Assembly (NCBI GenBank): GCA_044358925.1
Contig: JBIKNC010000039.1
Span: 1-24,206, forward strand
From: Rohdeia sp044358925
GTDB taxonomy: Bacteria > Planctomycetota > UBA1135 > GCA-002686595
Direction of reading: 5' to 3'
DNA: 24,206 nucleotides
Shown: positions 1-8,240 of the stretch, piece by piece
Position numbering within the stretch: the stretch's first letter is position 1
Layout: each line of letters starts with the position of its first letter
Position numbers and translations under genes: made by a program
Notes under the pieces: generated by a model
Database searches by the model: none
What the model was told of the DNA's origin: nothing
The model's input: the letters and a program-made list of their open reading frames with translations, nothing else

Positions 1-693
1 GTGATCGACCTCGAACGCCTCGCCGCGAGCCTGGTTCTCGCGCTCGAGCGGCGCGGCGGCGGGGTGCGCACCTCGGCGCGTGTGGAGCGACTGCTCACGA
101 GCGGCACACGCGTGTGCGGCGCGCGGCTCGCGAGCGGCGAGGAGCTCGAAGCGCACACGGTCGTGCTCGCGGCCGGCGGTTGGGCGCATCTCTTGGCGCG
201 CTCCGCGGGCTCACCGGTCGTGTTGCAGCCGACGCGCCGGCACGCGGCACTGCTCGTCACGTCCGCGCCGATCGACGCACGCTGCCCGATCGTGTGGAAC
301 ACGGGCACCAGCTTCTACTCGCGACCGCTGCGCGGCGGGTTGCTCGTGTGCGACTGCGATCAGACGGACGTCGATCCCGAAACGGCGGGCGTCGACGCGA
401 GCGCCGTGGTGCACCTCGAACGTTCGGTGCGCGAGCACGTCGCGGCGCCGTGGAACGACGGCCGGCTCGATCCGTGGATCGGACTGCGCACGTTCGCCGG
501 CGACCACCGCTTCGCGATCGGGCGCGATCCGGTGCTCGACGGTCTCGTGTGGGCGGCCGCGCTCGGAGGCCACGGCATCACGTGCGGCCTCGAGGTCGGA
601 CGGCTCGCGACGTGTGCCGTGCTCGGTGAGGACGACGACGCACTCGCGGCACTGGACCCGGCGCGAGCGGCACACGGCCTCATGCACCGCTGA
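1..693 (+). CDS. FAD-dependent oxidoreductase (DAO family), C-terminal part
   Basis: About 230 residues are visible and they end at TGA 691-693. They resemble the substrate and C-terminal FAD part of D-amino-acid-oxidase-fold (DAO) flavoenzymes: a strand reading VVLAAGGWAHLLA, a substrate-domain stretch, and the closing ALGGHGITCGLEVGRL, which matches the usual 'GHG..tgp..g.lla' FAD-binding end. The N-terminal GxGxxG Rossmann motif is absent, so the true start lies before the window even though base 1 happens to be a GTG. Members oxidise amino or hydroxy acids; the substrate cannot be told here. A glycine oxidase (ThiO) would make sense near thiC, but the gene is convergent with that operon and ThiO-specific features are not evident. 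Its last 14 bp overlap the end of the opposite gene. Confidence 0.8.
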   Translation: MIDLERLAASLVLALERRGGGVRTSARVERLLTSGTRVCGARLASGEELEAHTVVLAAGGWAHLLARSAGSPVVLQPTRRHAALLVTSAPIDARCPIVWNTGTSFYSRPLRGGLLVCDCDQTDVDPETAGVDASAVVHLERSVREHVAAPWNDGRLDPWIGLRTFAGDHRFAIGRDPVLDGLVWAAALGGHGITCGLEVGRLATCAVLGEDDDALAALDPARAAHGLMHR

Positions 694-1030
694 CCGGCGG
701 CGACGTGTTCGCGGAAGGAGCGCCGTTCGCTTCCTCCGCGGCACGCTTCGCGGCCGACGCTTCCTCGGCCGCTGCGCTCGCCGCCGTCGCTGCACGACGA
801 GCCGCTTCGCGGCGTGCGAACGCGATCCCGAACCACACGCCGGGCGCGAAGCCGAACACCGCCGCGACGAGCAGCGCCACGTAGTGGGGCATCTCCACTC
901 GGCCGAAACCGAGGTGGATGGTCGCGGTCGTGTCGTTGAAGAACGCGAACACGGCGAACAGCACGAGCGCCGCGAGCGCGAACTTCGCACTCGTCGGCCA
1001 GTGCCAGAACCATGCGGCGAGCTTCTTCAT
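680..1030 (-). CDS. small two-helix membrane protein, LapA/DUF1049-like
   Basis: The protein has 116 residues and ATG at 1030. Two hydrophobic helices are clear, at about residues 16-31 and 50-71. Between them lies a short segment with the pattern N-x-hydrophobic (NDTTATIHLGFGRVEMP), as in LapA-domain proteins, and after the second helix comes a basic, Ala/Glu-rich, coiled-coil-like tail (about 73-105). LapA-type proteins sit in the inner membrane and in enterobacteria take part in lipopolysaccharide assembly; that role is not shown here. It starts 6 bp after the thiC stop on the same strand, so it is probably co-transcribed with thiC. Its 3' end overlaps the convergent oxidoreductase gene by 14 bp. 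The LapA assignment rests on layout only. Confidence 0.7.
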   Translation of the reverse strand: MKKLAAWFWHWPTSAKFALAALVLFAVFAFFNDTTATIHLGFGRVEMPHYVALLVAAVFGFAPGVWFGIAFARREAARRAATAASAAAEEASAAKRAAEEANGAPSANTSPPVSGA

Positions 1031-1036
1031 ACGGCG

Positions 1037-2704
1037 TCAGTCCGCATGCGGACCGCGCGGTGCCAGGTAGAGCTCCCCGCCCTTCTCGCGGAACTCCGCG
1101 GCCTTCGCCGCGAGTCCGGCCGCCACGACCTCGTCGGCGGCGACACCTTGTTCCGCCGCGACCTTGCGCACGTCTTCCGTGATGCGCATCGAGCAGAAGT
1201 TCGGGCCGCACATCGAACAGAAGTGCGCCGTCTTCGCCGCGTCCGCCGGCAACGTCTCGTCGTGGTAGGCGCGTGCGGTGACCGGATCGAGCGAGAGATT
1301 GAACTGGTCGTGCCAACGGAACTCGAAGCGCGCGCGCGACAGCGCGTCGTCGCGCTGCTGCGCTCGCGGGTGACCCTTCGCGAGATCCGCGGCGTGCGCC
1401 GCGATCTTGTAGGCGATCACGCCCTGTTTGACGTCGTCGCGGTTGGGCAGGCCGAGGTGCTCCTTCGGCGTCACGTAACACAGCATCGCCGTGCCGTACC
1501 AACCGATCTGCGCCGCGCCGATGGCCGACGTGAGGTGGTCGTAGCCGGGCGCGATGTCGGTCGTGAGCGGCCCGAGCGTGTAGAACGGCGCCTCGCTGCA
1601 GATCGCGAGTTGCTTGTCCATGTTCTCCTTGATCTTGTGCATCGGCACGTGGCCGGGGCCTTCGATCATCACTTGCACGTCGTGCTGCCACGCGACGCGC
1701 GTCAGCTCGCCGAGCGTCTCGAGTTCGCCGAACTGCGCCGCGTCGTTCGCATCGGCGATGCAGCCGGGTCGCAGGCCGTCGCCGAGGCTGAAGGCGACGT
1801 CGTACTTCTTCATCAACTCGCAGATGCGCTCGAAATGCGTGTAGAGGAAGTTCTCCTCGTGGTGCGCGAGGCACCACTTGGCCATGATCGAACCGCCGCG
1901 CGAGACGATGCCGGTCAGGCGTTTCGCCGTCAGCGGCACGTAGCGGAGCAGCACACCGGCGTGGATCGTGAAGTAGTCGACGCCCTGCTCGGCCTGCTCT
2001 TCGAGCGTCTCGAGGAACAGGTCGATCGAGAGGTTCTCGATGCGCCCCTTCACCTTCTCGAGGCACTGGTAGATCGGCACGGTGCCGATCGGCACGGGCG
2101 AGTTGCGCACGATCCACTCGCGCGTCGTGTGGATGTCCTTGCCGGTCGACAGGTCCATGACCGTGTCGGCGCCCCACTTCGTCGCCCAGCGCAGCTTCTC
2201 GACCTCTTCCTCGATCGAACTCGACACGGCGCTGTTGCCGATGTTCGCGTTGATCTTCACCAGGAAGTTGCGGCCGATGAGCATCGGCTCGAGTTCCGTG
2301 TGGCGCTTGTTCGCGGGCAGGATCGCGCGCCCCGCGGCGATCTCGCGCCGCACGAACTCCGCCGACAGGTCCTCGCGCGCCGCGGCGAACGCCATCTCGG
2401 GCGTCACGACGCCGGCGCGCGCGTAGTGCATCTGGCTGAAGTTCGTGTCGCCGCGCCGCTCGCGCGCCGCCGTCCACGCCGCGCGCAGCTTCGGCAGACC
2501 CTCGGGGCTCACGGCGCACTGCGGCCCGCGTGTGTCGTACACGTCGAGGTGACCCGGTGCGCCTGACAGATGGATGCGCCGCACGGGCACCTTCAGCACC
2601 TCGCCTGTCGACGCGTCGCCCTCGTACGGGATCTCGCGGTGGATGCGTTCGGAGGAAGGCAGATCGGCGTCCTCGTCGGGACGCGGCGGCGTGTGTCGAT
2701 CCAT
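1037..2704 (-). CDS. thiC: phosphomethylpyrimidine synthase ThiC
   Basis: A 555-residue radical-SAM enzyme that converts 5-aminoimidazole ribotide to 4-amino-5-hydroxymethyl-2-methylpyrimidine phosphate, the pyrimidine half of thiamine. The unusual C-terminal cluster motif CxxCx4C is present (C496, C499, C504, in HFCSMCGPNFCSM). Other family blocks include INANIGNSAVSSSIEEEVEKL, STGKDIHTTREWI, EGPGHVPMHKIKENMD and LGPLTTDIAPGYDHLTSAIG. The length lies between the short (~430) and long (~630) forms. ATG 2704 is used; no Shine-Dalgarno is obvious. The 70 bp upstream is too short for, and does not show, a TPP riboswitch (no CTGAGA/ACCTGA elements). The gene follows the sugar-transporter permease on the same strand and may be read through from it. 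Confidence 0.97.
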   Translation of the reverse strand: MDRHTPPRPDEDADLPSSERIHREIPYEGDASTGEVLKVPVRRIHLSGAPGHLDVYDTRGPQCAVSPEGLPKLRAAWTAARERRGDTNFSQMHYARAGVVTPEMAFAAAREDLSAEFVRREIAAGRAILPANKRHTELEPMLIGRNFLVKINANIGNSAVSSSIEEEVEKLRWATKWGADTVMDLSTGKDIHTTREWIVRNSPVPIGTVPIYQCLEKVKGRIENLSIDLFLETLEEQAEQGVDYFTIHAGVLLRYVPLTAKRLTGIVSRGGSIMAKWCLAHHEENFLYTHFERICELMKKYDVAFSLGDGLRPGCIADANDAAQFGELETLGELTRVAWQHDVQVMIEGPGHVPMHKIKENMDKQLAICSEAPFYTLGPLTTDIAPGYDHLTSAIGAAQIGWYGTAMLCYVTPKEHLGLPNRDDVKQGVIAYKIAAHAADLAKGHPRAQQRDDALSRARFEFRWHDQFNLSLDPVTARAYHDETLPADAAKTAHFCSMCGPNFCSMRITEDVRKVAAEQGVAADEVVAAGLAAKAAEFREKGGELYLAPRGPHAD

Positions 2705-2774
2705 GGCGCTGGCGCCGAGCGGACTCGCAGGGCGCGGGGCGCAGTGTAGGTCGCCGCGCGTGTGATGCAGCCTG

Positions 2775-3863
2775 TCAGTCGCGGCGACGCACGCGATCGA
2801 GCACGACGGCGGCGACGATGATCGCTCCGGTCGCGATCTCCTGGACCCAGTTCGACAGTTCGAGGCGCGAGCAGCCGCTCGCGACGAGTGACATCAGGAG
2901 CGCCCCCACCAGCGTGCCGCCGATCGAGCCCGTTCCGCCCGAAAGGCTCGCTCCGCCGATCACGACAGCGGCGATGACCGCCAATTCGTAGCCGCCGGCC
3001 GCGGTCGGGTCGCCCATCGGAACGTAGGCGAACTGCAGGAGGCCGGCCAGCCCGGCGCAGCCGATGCCGAGTGCGTACACGAGTGTCTTCGTGCGTGCCG
3101 TGTCGACGCCGCACAGGCGCGCGGTGGCTTCGTTCGAACCGACGGCGATGACGTGGCGCCCGAACGGCGTGCGGGAGAGCACCAGCGCGAGCAGGCCCGC
3201 GAGCACGAGCATCGCCCACACACCGACCGGCAGGCCGAGCACGGCGTGCTCCTTCGACATGAGCCACTGGAGCGACGTGTCGCTCGCGTAGATCGGGCGG
3301 TTGTCGCCCAGGCCTTTGGCGAGTCCGCGCAGTGCGCCCCAAGCGCCGAGGGTCACGACGAACGGCGACAACTCGATCGTCGGGAGGAAGCGGCGCCCGG
3401 CGAACACGCTGCCCGCGAAGACGAGCACGGCTGCGCCGCTCGCGGCGAGTGCGCCGAAGTTCGGCACGAGCGCGGCGGCCGCGAGGAGCGCGAGCGCCGC
3501 GCCGCACAGGACCTCGAGGCGCCCCGCGACGGCGCTGCCGAGACAGACACCGACGAACACGGCGGTCGCGAGACCGGCGAGAGCGGCCACGGCGGGCGGT
3601 GCTCCGAGTTCGAGCGCGCCCGCGATCACCATCGTCACGAGCGCGATCGTCGCCCCGACCGACAGGTCGATGCCGCCCGCTGCGATCACGAACGTCGCGC
3701 CGAGAGCGGCCGTGCCGACGACCGCCGTCTGCAGCAACACGAGGCGCAGATTCTCGAGCGACGTGAAGTCCTGGCCGGCGAAGAGCGCGAAGAACACGAA
3801 CACGACCACGAGGCCGACCAGCGGGCCCGCGTTCACACCTTGGAACCACGAGCGCAGGTTCAC
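2775..3863 (-). CDS. sugar ABC transporter permease, RbsC-like
   Basis: A 362-residue integral membrane protein of the RbsC/AraH/XylH branch (BPD_transp_2). It is almost entirely hydrophobic, with about 8-10 predicted helices. The hallmark GGIDLSVG (residues 63-70) is present, and near the C-terminus is the family's VIGGASLSGGTGSIGGTLVGALLM-type region. It would form the inner-membrane channel with the ATPase encoded immediately upstream; its ATG overlaps that gene's stop by 4 bp (ATGA, 3860-3863). The transporter is divergent from the L-fuconate operon, so the likely cargo is L-fucose or a similar 6-deoxy sugar. That specificity is inferred from position only. Confidence 0.93.
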   Translation of the reverse strand: MNLRSWFQGVNAGPLVGLVVVFVFFALFAGQDFTSLENLRLVLLQTAVVGTAALGATFVIAAGGIDLSVGATIALVTMVIAGALELGAPPAVAALAGLATAVFVGVCLGSAVAGRLEVLCGAALALLAAAALVPNFGALAASGAAVLVFAGSVFAGRRFLPTIELSPFVVTLGAWGALRGLAKGLGDNRPIYASDTSLQWLMSKEHAVLGLPVGVWAMLVLAGLLALVLSRTPFGRHVIAVGSNEATARLCGVDTARTKTLVYALGIGCAGLAGLLQFAYVPMGDPTAAGGYELAVIAAVVIGGASLSGGTGSIGGTLVGALLMSLVASGCSRLELSNWVQEIATGAIIVAAVVLDRVRRRD

Positions 3864-5461
3864 GAGCGGGCCTCCGCCGCGGTCTGCCGGAGCCCTGAGT
3901 GTGCGCTCGGTTCAGCACCGAGCGCTTCGGCGAGCACTCCGCGTTCGTCGATCGTGTGCACGAGCCGCGCGGGCCCGATCACACCGGCGCGCACGACGGC
4001 GATGCGGTCGCACAGTTCGAACAACTCGCCGATGTCGCTCGAGACGACGAGGGCGGCGCGCACGGACGAGGACCCGACGTGTTGCCTCACGCTGCGATGG
4101 ATCGTCGCACGCGCCGCCGCATCGACGCCGCGCGTCGGTTCGTCGAGCAGCAGGAGGCGCGCGTCGCTCTCGAACAGGCGCGCGAGTGCGACCTTCTGTT
4201 GGTTGCCGCCCGACAGGCGACCGACGGGCGCCGCCAGGTCGAGCGCGCGCACGTCGAGCGCAGCGGCGAACGGTGCGGCTCGCCGGGCGATCGCACGCGG
4301 CGCGAGCCAACCTAAGCGCGCCAGGCGCGCGAGCCCCGGCAGACACAGGTTCTCGTCGGCCGGCCGCGCGAGCGCGAGCCCCTCGCGCGCGCGATCCTCG
4401 CCGAGGAAACCGACGCCGCTGTTCCAGCGCGCGCGCGGAGTGGCGCGGCCGACGAGTGCCGCGCCCGACAGGCGCCATGCGTGTCCCGCGTCGAGCCCGA
4501 ACAGCGCGCGCAAGAGTTCGCTGCGGCCCGCGCCCACGAGTCCGGCCAGGCCGACGACTTCACCGGCGTGCAACTCGAGCGGCGTGCCGCGAGCGTCGGC
4601 GCGTTCGATCCGGACGAACACGTCGTGGGGTGTGCGAGCCGCGCCGCCGCCATGGTGCTTCACGTCGAGCTCCGTGTCGTGCGCCGCGCGCTGCTCGACT
4701 CGCGCCACAGCACCGCTCGCCGCGCCGCCGCTCATCGCAGCGACGAGCCCGCGCGCGTCGAATCCGCCGCGCTGCGCCTGCAGCACGAGTCGACCGCCGG
4801 CGAGCACGCTGACTCTCGCACACAGGCGCTCGATCTCGTGCAGCGCGTGACTCACGTACAGCACGGCGAGGCCGCGGCTCGCGAGGCTCTCGACGAGTTC
4901 CAGCAGACGCGCCGCCGCTTCGCCGTCGAGACTCGTGGTCGGTTCGTCGAGGACGACGACACGCCCGCCGCTCGCGACGGCGCGCGCGATCTCGACCAAC
5001 TGCCGCTGAGCCGGAGCGAGCGTGCGCACGAGCGCGCGCGGATCGACGCCGTGTGCGCCCACGCGTGCCAACGCCGCACGCGCCGTTGCGTCGAGCCGCG
5101 CCCGATCGACGAACACACCGCGCCGCGGCAACTGTGCGAGTGCGATGTTCTCCGCCGCGGACAGGTGCGGCACCAGGGCCAGTTCCTGCCGCACGACCGC
5201 GATCCCCGCGGCGAGTGCGGCGCGCGGGCTCTCGGGCGCGAAGGCTCGGCCGTCGAGTTCGATGGTCCCCGCGTCGGGTCGCAATGCACCCGCGAGGACA
5301 CCGATCGCGGTGCTCTTGCCCGCGCCGTTCTCACCGACCAGGCCGTGCACCTCTCCCGCGCGCAATTCGAGGTCGAGACCGTCGAGTGCGAGCGTCGCGC
5401 CGAAACGCTTCGAGAGGCCGCGCGCGACGAGAACGGCTCGACCCTCGGCGGGCGTGTTCAC
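3860..5461 (-). CDS. sugar ABC transporter ATP-binding protein, RbsA/MglA-like (two ABC domains)
   Basis: A 533-residue tandem ATPase energising the monosaccharide transporter. Domain 1 has Walker A GENGAGKST (43-51), a signature of the RbsA type (LAPAQRQLVEIARA) and Walker B VVVLDEPTTSLD. Domain 2 has the degenerate Walker A typical of this family's second half (GLVGAGRSELLRALFG), signature LSGGNQQKVALARLF and Walker B LLLLDEPTRGVD. The order and length match CUT2-class sugar ABC proteins (about 500 residues). The ATG overlaps the binding-protein stop by 4 bp, and its own stop overlaps the permease start by 4 bp, so the three genes are translationally coupled. Substrate unknown; L-fucose or a related sugar is inferred from the divergent operon. 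Confidence 0.95.
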   Translation of the reverse strand: MNTPAEGRAVLVARGLSKRFGATLALDGLDLELRAGEVHGLVGENGAGKSTAIGVLAGALRPDAGTIELDGRAFAPESPRAALAAGIAVVRQELALVPHLSAAENIALAQLPRRGVFVDRARLDATARAALARVGAHGVDPRALVRTLAPAQRQLVEIARAVASGGRVVVLDEPTTSLDGEAAARLLELVESLASRGLAVLYVSHALHEIERLCARVSVLAGGRLVLQAQRGGFDARGLVAAMSGGAASGAVARVEQRAAHDTELDVKHHGGGAARTPHDVFVRIERADARGTPLELHAGEVVGLAGLVGAGRSELLRALFGLDAGHAWRLSGAALVGRATPRARWNSGVGFLGEDRAREGLALARPADENLCLPGLARLARLGWLAPRAIARRAAPFAAALDVRALDLAAPVGRLSGGNQQKVALARLFESDARLLLLDEPTRGVDAAARATIHRSVRQHVGSSSVRAALVVSSDIGELFELCDRIAVVRAGVIGPARLVHTIDERGVLAEALGAEPSAHSGLRQTAAEARS

Positions 5462-6426
5462 TCGAGGAGCGCCGCGATCTTCGGATCGGCGAGGTTCGCT
5501 CCGGTCGCGACGACCGCGCCCGTGTCGGTCGAAGGCGCGATCGTCGTTCCGTCCAGGTGCGCGACGGCGAGGCGCACGGCGAGTTCGCCCATGCGCGCAG
5601 GATCCTGCACGACGAGTGCATCGATCTCACCCGCGCGCAGCGCGGCGACGAGCACGGGGGACGAGTCGAAGCCGACGAACACGAGCTTCTCGAGCAGCGC
5701 CTCGCGGCGAAGCGCGAGCAACATGCCGACCGTCGCCGACTCCTGCGAACAGAAGACGCCGTCCGCTGCGCGCAACTGCGGCAGCAGTGCGAGCGCTTCG
5801 GTCTGCGCCTCGGCCGCGGTCGACCCGGCGTAGCGATCCTGCACGAGCACTTCGATGCCCGGGTGAGCGCTCGCGACTTCGAGGAAACCTTCCTCGCGTT
5901 CGACCGTGCTCCCCGAACCCACGCGGTAGCGCAGCAGCACGACCTTGCCGCTGCCGCCCAGGGCGTCGATCAACGCCTGTGCGCCGAGTCGACCCGCCGC
6001 ACGGTTGTCCGTGCCGACGTAGCCCTCGAAGTCGCGCGGTGCTTCACCTTCGAGCGGCGAGTCGAACACGACCACGGGCACACCGCGCGCGCGCGCCGAC
6101 GCGACGGTCGGCACGAGGGCACGGCTGTCGAGCGGCGCGAGGCACAGGGCGTCGACGCCGCTCGCGAGCAACTGCTCGACCACCTGGATCTGGCCCGCGC
6201 GATCACCTTCGTCGAGCTGCGCGTCCCACACCACGTCGACGCCGAGTTCGAGGGCGGCCGATTTGGCGCCGCGTTCGACCGCGGTCCAGAAGACGTGGGT
6301 GGTGCCCTTCGGCACGACGGCGATGCGGCGGCGCGCCGAGCCGCTCGCTTCGTCGCCGCCGTCGCACGCGACGAGTGACGACAGGCAGGCGAGCGCGGCG
6401 AGGACGAGCGTGACGAGTCGCGACAT
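5458..6426 (-). CDS. sugar ABC transporter substrate-binding lipoprotein, RbsB-like
   Basis: A 322-residue periplasmic binding protein (Peripla_BP_4). The N-terminus is a lipoprotein signal peptide with lipobox SLVAC, acylated Cys at residue 21. The mature protein begins with the family's first strand and loop (IAVVPKGTTHVFWTAVERGAKSAA), then LLASGVDALCLAPLDS, VPVVVFDSPL and VGTDNRAAGRLGAQAL, all typical of ribose/galactose-type binding proteins. It is the first gene of the transporter operon. A good promoter lies upstream (-10 at 6511-6516), giving a leader of about 78 nt. The likely ligand, a 6-deoxy-sugar or its lactone, is inferred from the divergent L-fuconate genes. Confidence 0.93.
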   Translation of the reverse strand: MSRLVTLVLAALACLSSLVACDGGDEASGSARRRIAVVPKGTTHVFWTAVERGAKSAALELGVDVVWDAQLDEGDRAGQIQVVEQLLASGVDALCLAPLDSRALVPTVASARARGVPVVVFDSPLEGEAPRDFEGYVGTDNRAAGRLGAQALIDALGGSGKVVLLRYRVGSGSTVEREEGFLEVASAHPGIEVLVQDRYAGSTAAEAQTEALALLPQLRAADGVFCSQESATVGMLLALRREALLEKLVFVGFDSSPVLVAALRAGEIDALVVQDPARMGELAVRLAVAHLDGTTIAPSTDTGAVVATGANLADPKIAALLE

Positions 6427-6510
6427 GGCGCGCGGGAAGGGTCGGTCGGATGGACGGCTGCGGAGCGCAGGGCCGCGCGTGCAGGAGCATCCGCGCGGGC
6501 GCAGTCCTCG

Positions 6511-6539
6511 ATTCTATTGACGGAAAGTTGTTTCACCAA
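6511..6539 (-). promoter_or_regulatory. sigma70-type promoter of the sugar-transporter operon
   Basis: On the minus strand a -35-like TTGGTG (complement of 6534-6539) is followed by exactly 17 bp and TAGAAT (complement of 6511-6516), a 5/6 match to TATAAT. Transcription would start near 6504, about 78 nt before the binding-protein ATG. The AT-rich patch stands out sharply in the GC-rich background. The -35 half is only a 3/6 match, so an activator or an unusual sigma factor is possible. Confidence 0.55.
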
Positions 6540-6542
6540 CAA
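6522..6542. promoter_or_regulatory. candidate IclR-family operator between divergent operons
   Basis: A perfect 5+5 dyad TTGTT-TCACC-AACAA occupies 6528-6542. It overlaps a second, imperfect dyad GGAAA-GTTG-TTTCA at 6522-6535. The size (about 15 bp) and position, across the -35 region of the transporter promoter and just before the regulator's start, are what is expected for an autoregulatory IclR-type operator. Binding here could control both the transporter and the regulator/catabolic operon. No second copy of the dyad was noticed in the window. Confidence 0.45.
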
Positions 6543-6543
6543 G

Positions 6544-7350
6544 ATGGCGCCCATGCCTCCCACCGAACGCTCCGAGCGGCGCGCTGGTCCGCGCTACGCC
6601 GCACCGGCCCTCGAGAAGGGCCTCGACATCCTCGAGCTGCTCTCGCTGCGCGACGAGGGCCTGAGTCAGCGCCAGTTGGCCGACGCGCTCCAGCGCTCGG
6701 TCGGCGAGATCTACCGCATGCTCGCGTGCCTCGTCGAACGCGGCTACGTCGCGCTCGAGAAGCCCGGCGATCGCTACCACCTCGGCACGAAACTGTTCGA
6801 GCTCGCCCACCGCCATCCGCCGGTGCAGCGACTGCTGACCGTGGCGCTGCCGGTGCTGCGCGAAGTGGCGCGCGAACTCGATCAGTCGTGCCACCTCGTC
6901 GTGCCGCACCACGGTCGCGGCGTCGTCGTCGCACAGGAGGACTGTCCCGGCTCCTTGTCCTTCGCGGTGCGCATGGGCACCGAGGTCGCGCCGATGGACT
7001 CCGCCTCCGGGCGCGTGTTGCTCGCATTCCGCGAAGAGCGCGAGCGGCTCGACCTCGTCGGTCACGGCAAGGCCGACCGCGAGCGCTTGGCGGCGCTCGA
7101 GAACCTGCTCGCCGACGTACGCAGAGCCGGCTGCGCCGAGATGGAGAGTGCGCGAGTGCGCGGCATCCGCGACACGAGTTATCCGATCCAGGATCGCGAG
7201 GGCCACGCGGTCGCCGCGTTGACGGTGCCGTTCGTCGAACGACTCGATCTGGAACCGCCGTTCGATCGCGAGCGCGTGCGCCGCGTGCTCGGTGCGGCGG
7301 CGGCGCGCATCTCACACGCGCTCGGCTCGCCGCGCAGCGAGGACCGTTGA
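6544..7350 (+). CDS. IclR-family transcriptional regulator
   Basis: A 268-residue regulator when started at ATG 6544. ATG 6553 and TTG 6517 are alternatives; the TTG start would lie inside the operator/promoter patch and is less likely. The N-terminal winged helix-turn-helix spans about residues 22-83 (ALEKGLDILELLS, SQRQLADALQRSVGEIYRML, GYVALEKPGDRYHLGTKLFEL). The C-terminal effector domain shows family blocks such as ASGRVLLAF and RGIRDTSYPIQDREGHAVAALTVPF. IclR proteins sense small metabolites and usually repress or activate adjacent catabolic genes. It is divergent from the sugar transporter and its stop overlaps the lactonase start (TTGA), so it probably controls both units in response to an L-fuconate pathway intermediate (inferred). 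Confidence 0.95.
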   Translation: MAPMPPTERSERRAGPRYAAPALEKGLDILELLSLRDEGLSQRQLADALQRSVGEIYRMLACLVERGYVALEKPGDRYHLGTKLFELAHRHPPVQRLLTVALPVLREVARELDQSCHLVVPHHGRGVVVAQEDCPGSLSFAVRMGTEVAPMDSASGRVLLAFREERERLDLVGHGKADRERLAALENLLADVRRAGCAEMESARVRGIRDTSYPIQDREGHAVAALTVPFVERLDLEPPFDRERVRRVLGAAAARISHALGSPRSEDR

Positions 7351-8240
7351 GGATCGACGCGCACCAGCACTTCTGGGATCTGACACGCTGTCGCTACGAC
7401 TGGCTGCGTGCGGACCTCGGTGTGCTCCACGCGAACCATGGGCCCCTGGATCTCGCGCCGCTCCTGGCGGAGCGGGACATCGCGGGTACGTTCCTCGTGC
7501 AAGCCTCCGACACACTCGACGAGACGCACTACCTGCTCGAACTCGCCCGCCAGCACGCGTTCGTGCGCGGTGTGATCGGTTGGGTGCCGCTCGACGATCC
7601 GAGCATCGCAGAGCTGCTCGGCGGTCTCGCACGGGACCCCGCCTTCGTCGGCGTGCGGCCGATGCTGCAGGACCTGGCCGACGAACGCTGGATCCTGCGG
7701 AGCGACGTCGCTCGCGGACTCGACGCCGTCGAGGACTCAGGTCTCGTGTTCGACGCCCTCGTGCAAGCGCAGCAGTTCGAGAGCGTCGTCGAACTCGCGC
7801 GCGCGCGGCCGCGTCTCGCGCTGGTGCTCGATCACGCGGCGAAACCGAACATCGCCGCGGGTACGGAGTGGAACGGCCGGCGCGAATGGCGGCGGCGCAT
7901 CACCGACCTCGCGGCCTGTGAGAACACGAGCGTGAAACTGTCCGGCCTGGTCACGGAAGCCGAGCCGCATTGGCGCACCAGCGATCTCGTGCCCGTGTTC
8001 GACGTGCTGCTCGAACACTTCGGCCCGCGCCGCGTCCTGTGGGGCAGCGACTGGCCGGTCGTGCGGCTCGCCGGCGACTACGCACGCTGGTGGGACGCCA
8101 CGCTCGAGTTGCTCGCGCCGCTCACCGCCGACGAGCGCGAGCTGATCCTCGGTCGCAACGCGCTGCACGTCTACTCACGCCGCACCACCGCGACCGACGG
8201 TCGCTCGCACGACGCCGAACACGAAATCCCCGCGCGATGA
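7347..8240 (+). CDS. L-fucono-1,5-lactonase-like amidohydrolase
   Basis: A 297-residue TIM-barrel hydrolase of the amidohydrolase_2 family (COG3618). It opens with RIDAHQHFWDL, holding the HxH metal motif; later come LVLDHAAKPNI, a conserved region around TSVKLSGLVTEA, and FGPRRVLWGSDWPV with the catalytic Asp. These blocks match L-fuconolactone and L-rhamnonolactone hydrolases, which open the lactone made by a sugar dehydrogenase. TTG 7347 is chosen because it directly precedes the conserved RIDAHQH start and overlaps the regulator stop by 4 bp; no in-frame ATG exists nearby. The stop overlaps the next gene's ATG (8237-8240). Pathway order and the neighbouring fuconate dehydratase support the L-fuconolactone assignment. 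Confidence 0.88.
   Translation: MRIDAHQHFWDLTRCRYDWLRADLGVLHANHGPLDLAPLLAERDIAGTFLVQASDTLDETHYLLELARQHAFVRGVIGWVPLDDPSIAELLGGLARDPAFVGVRPMLQDLADERWILRSDVARGLDAVEDSGLVFDALVQAQQFESVVELARARPRLALVLDHAAKPNIAAGTEWNGRREWRRRITDLAACENTSVKLSGLVTEAEPHWRTSDLVPVFDVLLEHFGPRRVLWGSDWPVVRLAGDYARWWDATLELLAPLTADERELILGRNALHVYSRRTTATDGRSHDAEHEIPAR

Noticed and set aside
80..2566. Long plus-strand reading frame of about 828 codons opposite thiC
   Set aside because: Antisense to unmistakable thiC and the LapA-like gene; the translation is Arg/His-rich low-complexity sequence with no domain, as expected of open antisense frames in GC-rich DNA.
2705..2790. TPP riboswitch upstream of thiC
   Set aside because: Looked for the conserved CTGAGA and ACCTGATCTGGATAAT-type elements on the minus strand; none present and the gap is too short.
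3153..4850. Long plus-strand frames opposite the permease and ATPase
   Set aside because: They overlap clear ABC transporter genes and encode Arg/Ala-rich sequence without motifs.
6517..6543. TTG 6517 as the start of the IclR gene
   Set aside because: The added residues (MTESCFTNK) are encoded by the promoter/operator patch; ATG 6544 or 6553 is more plausible.
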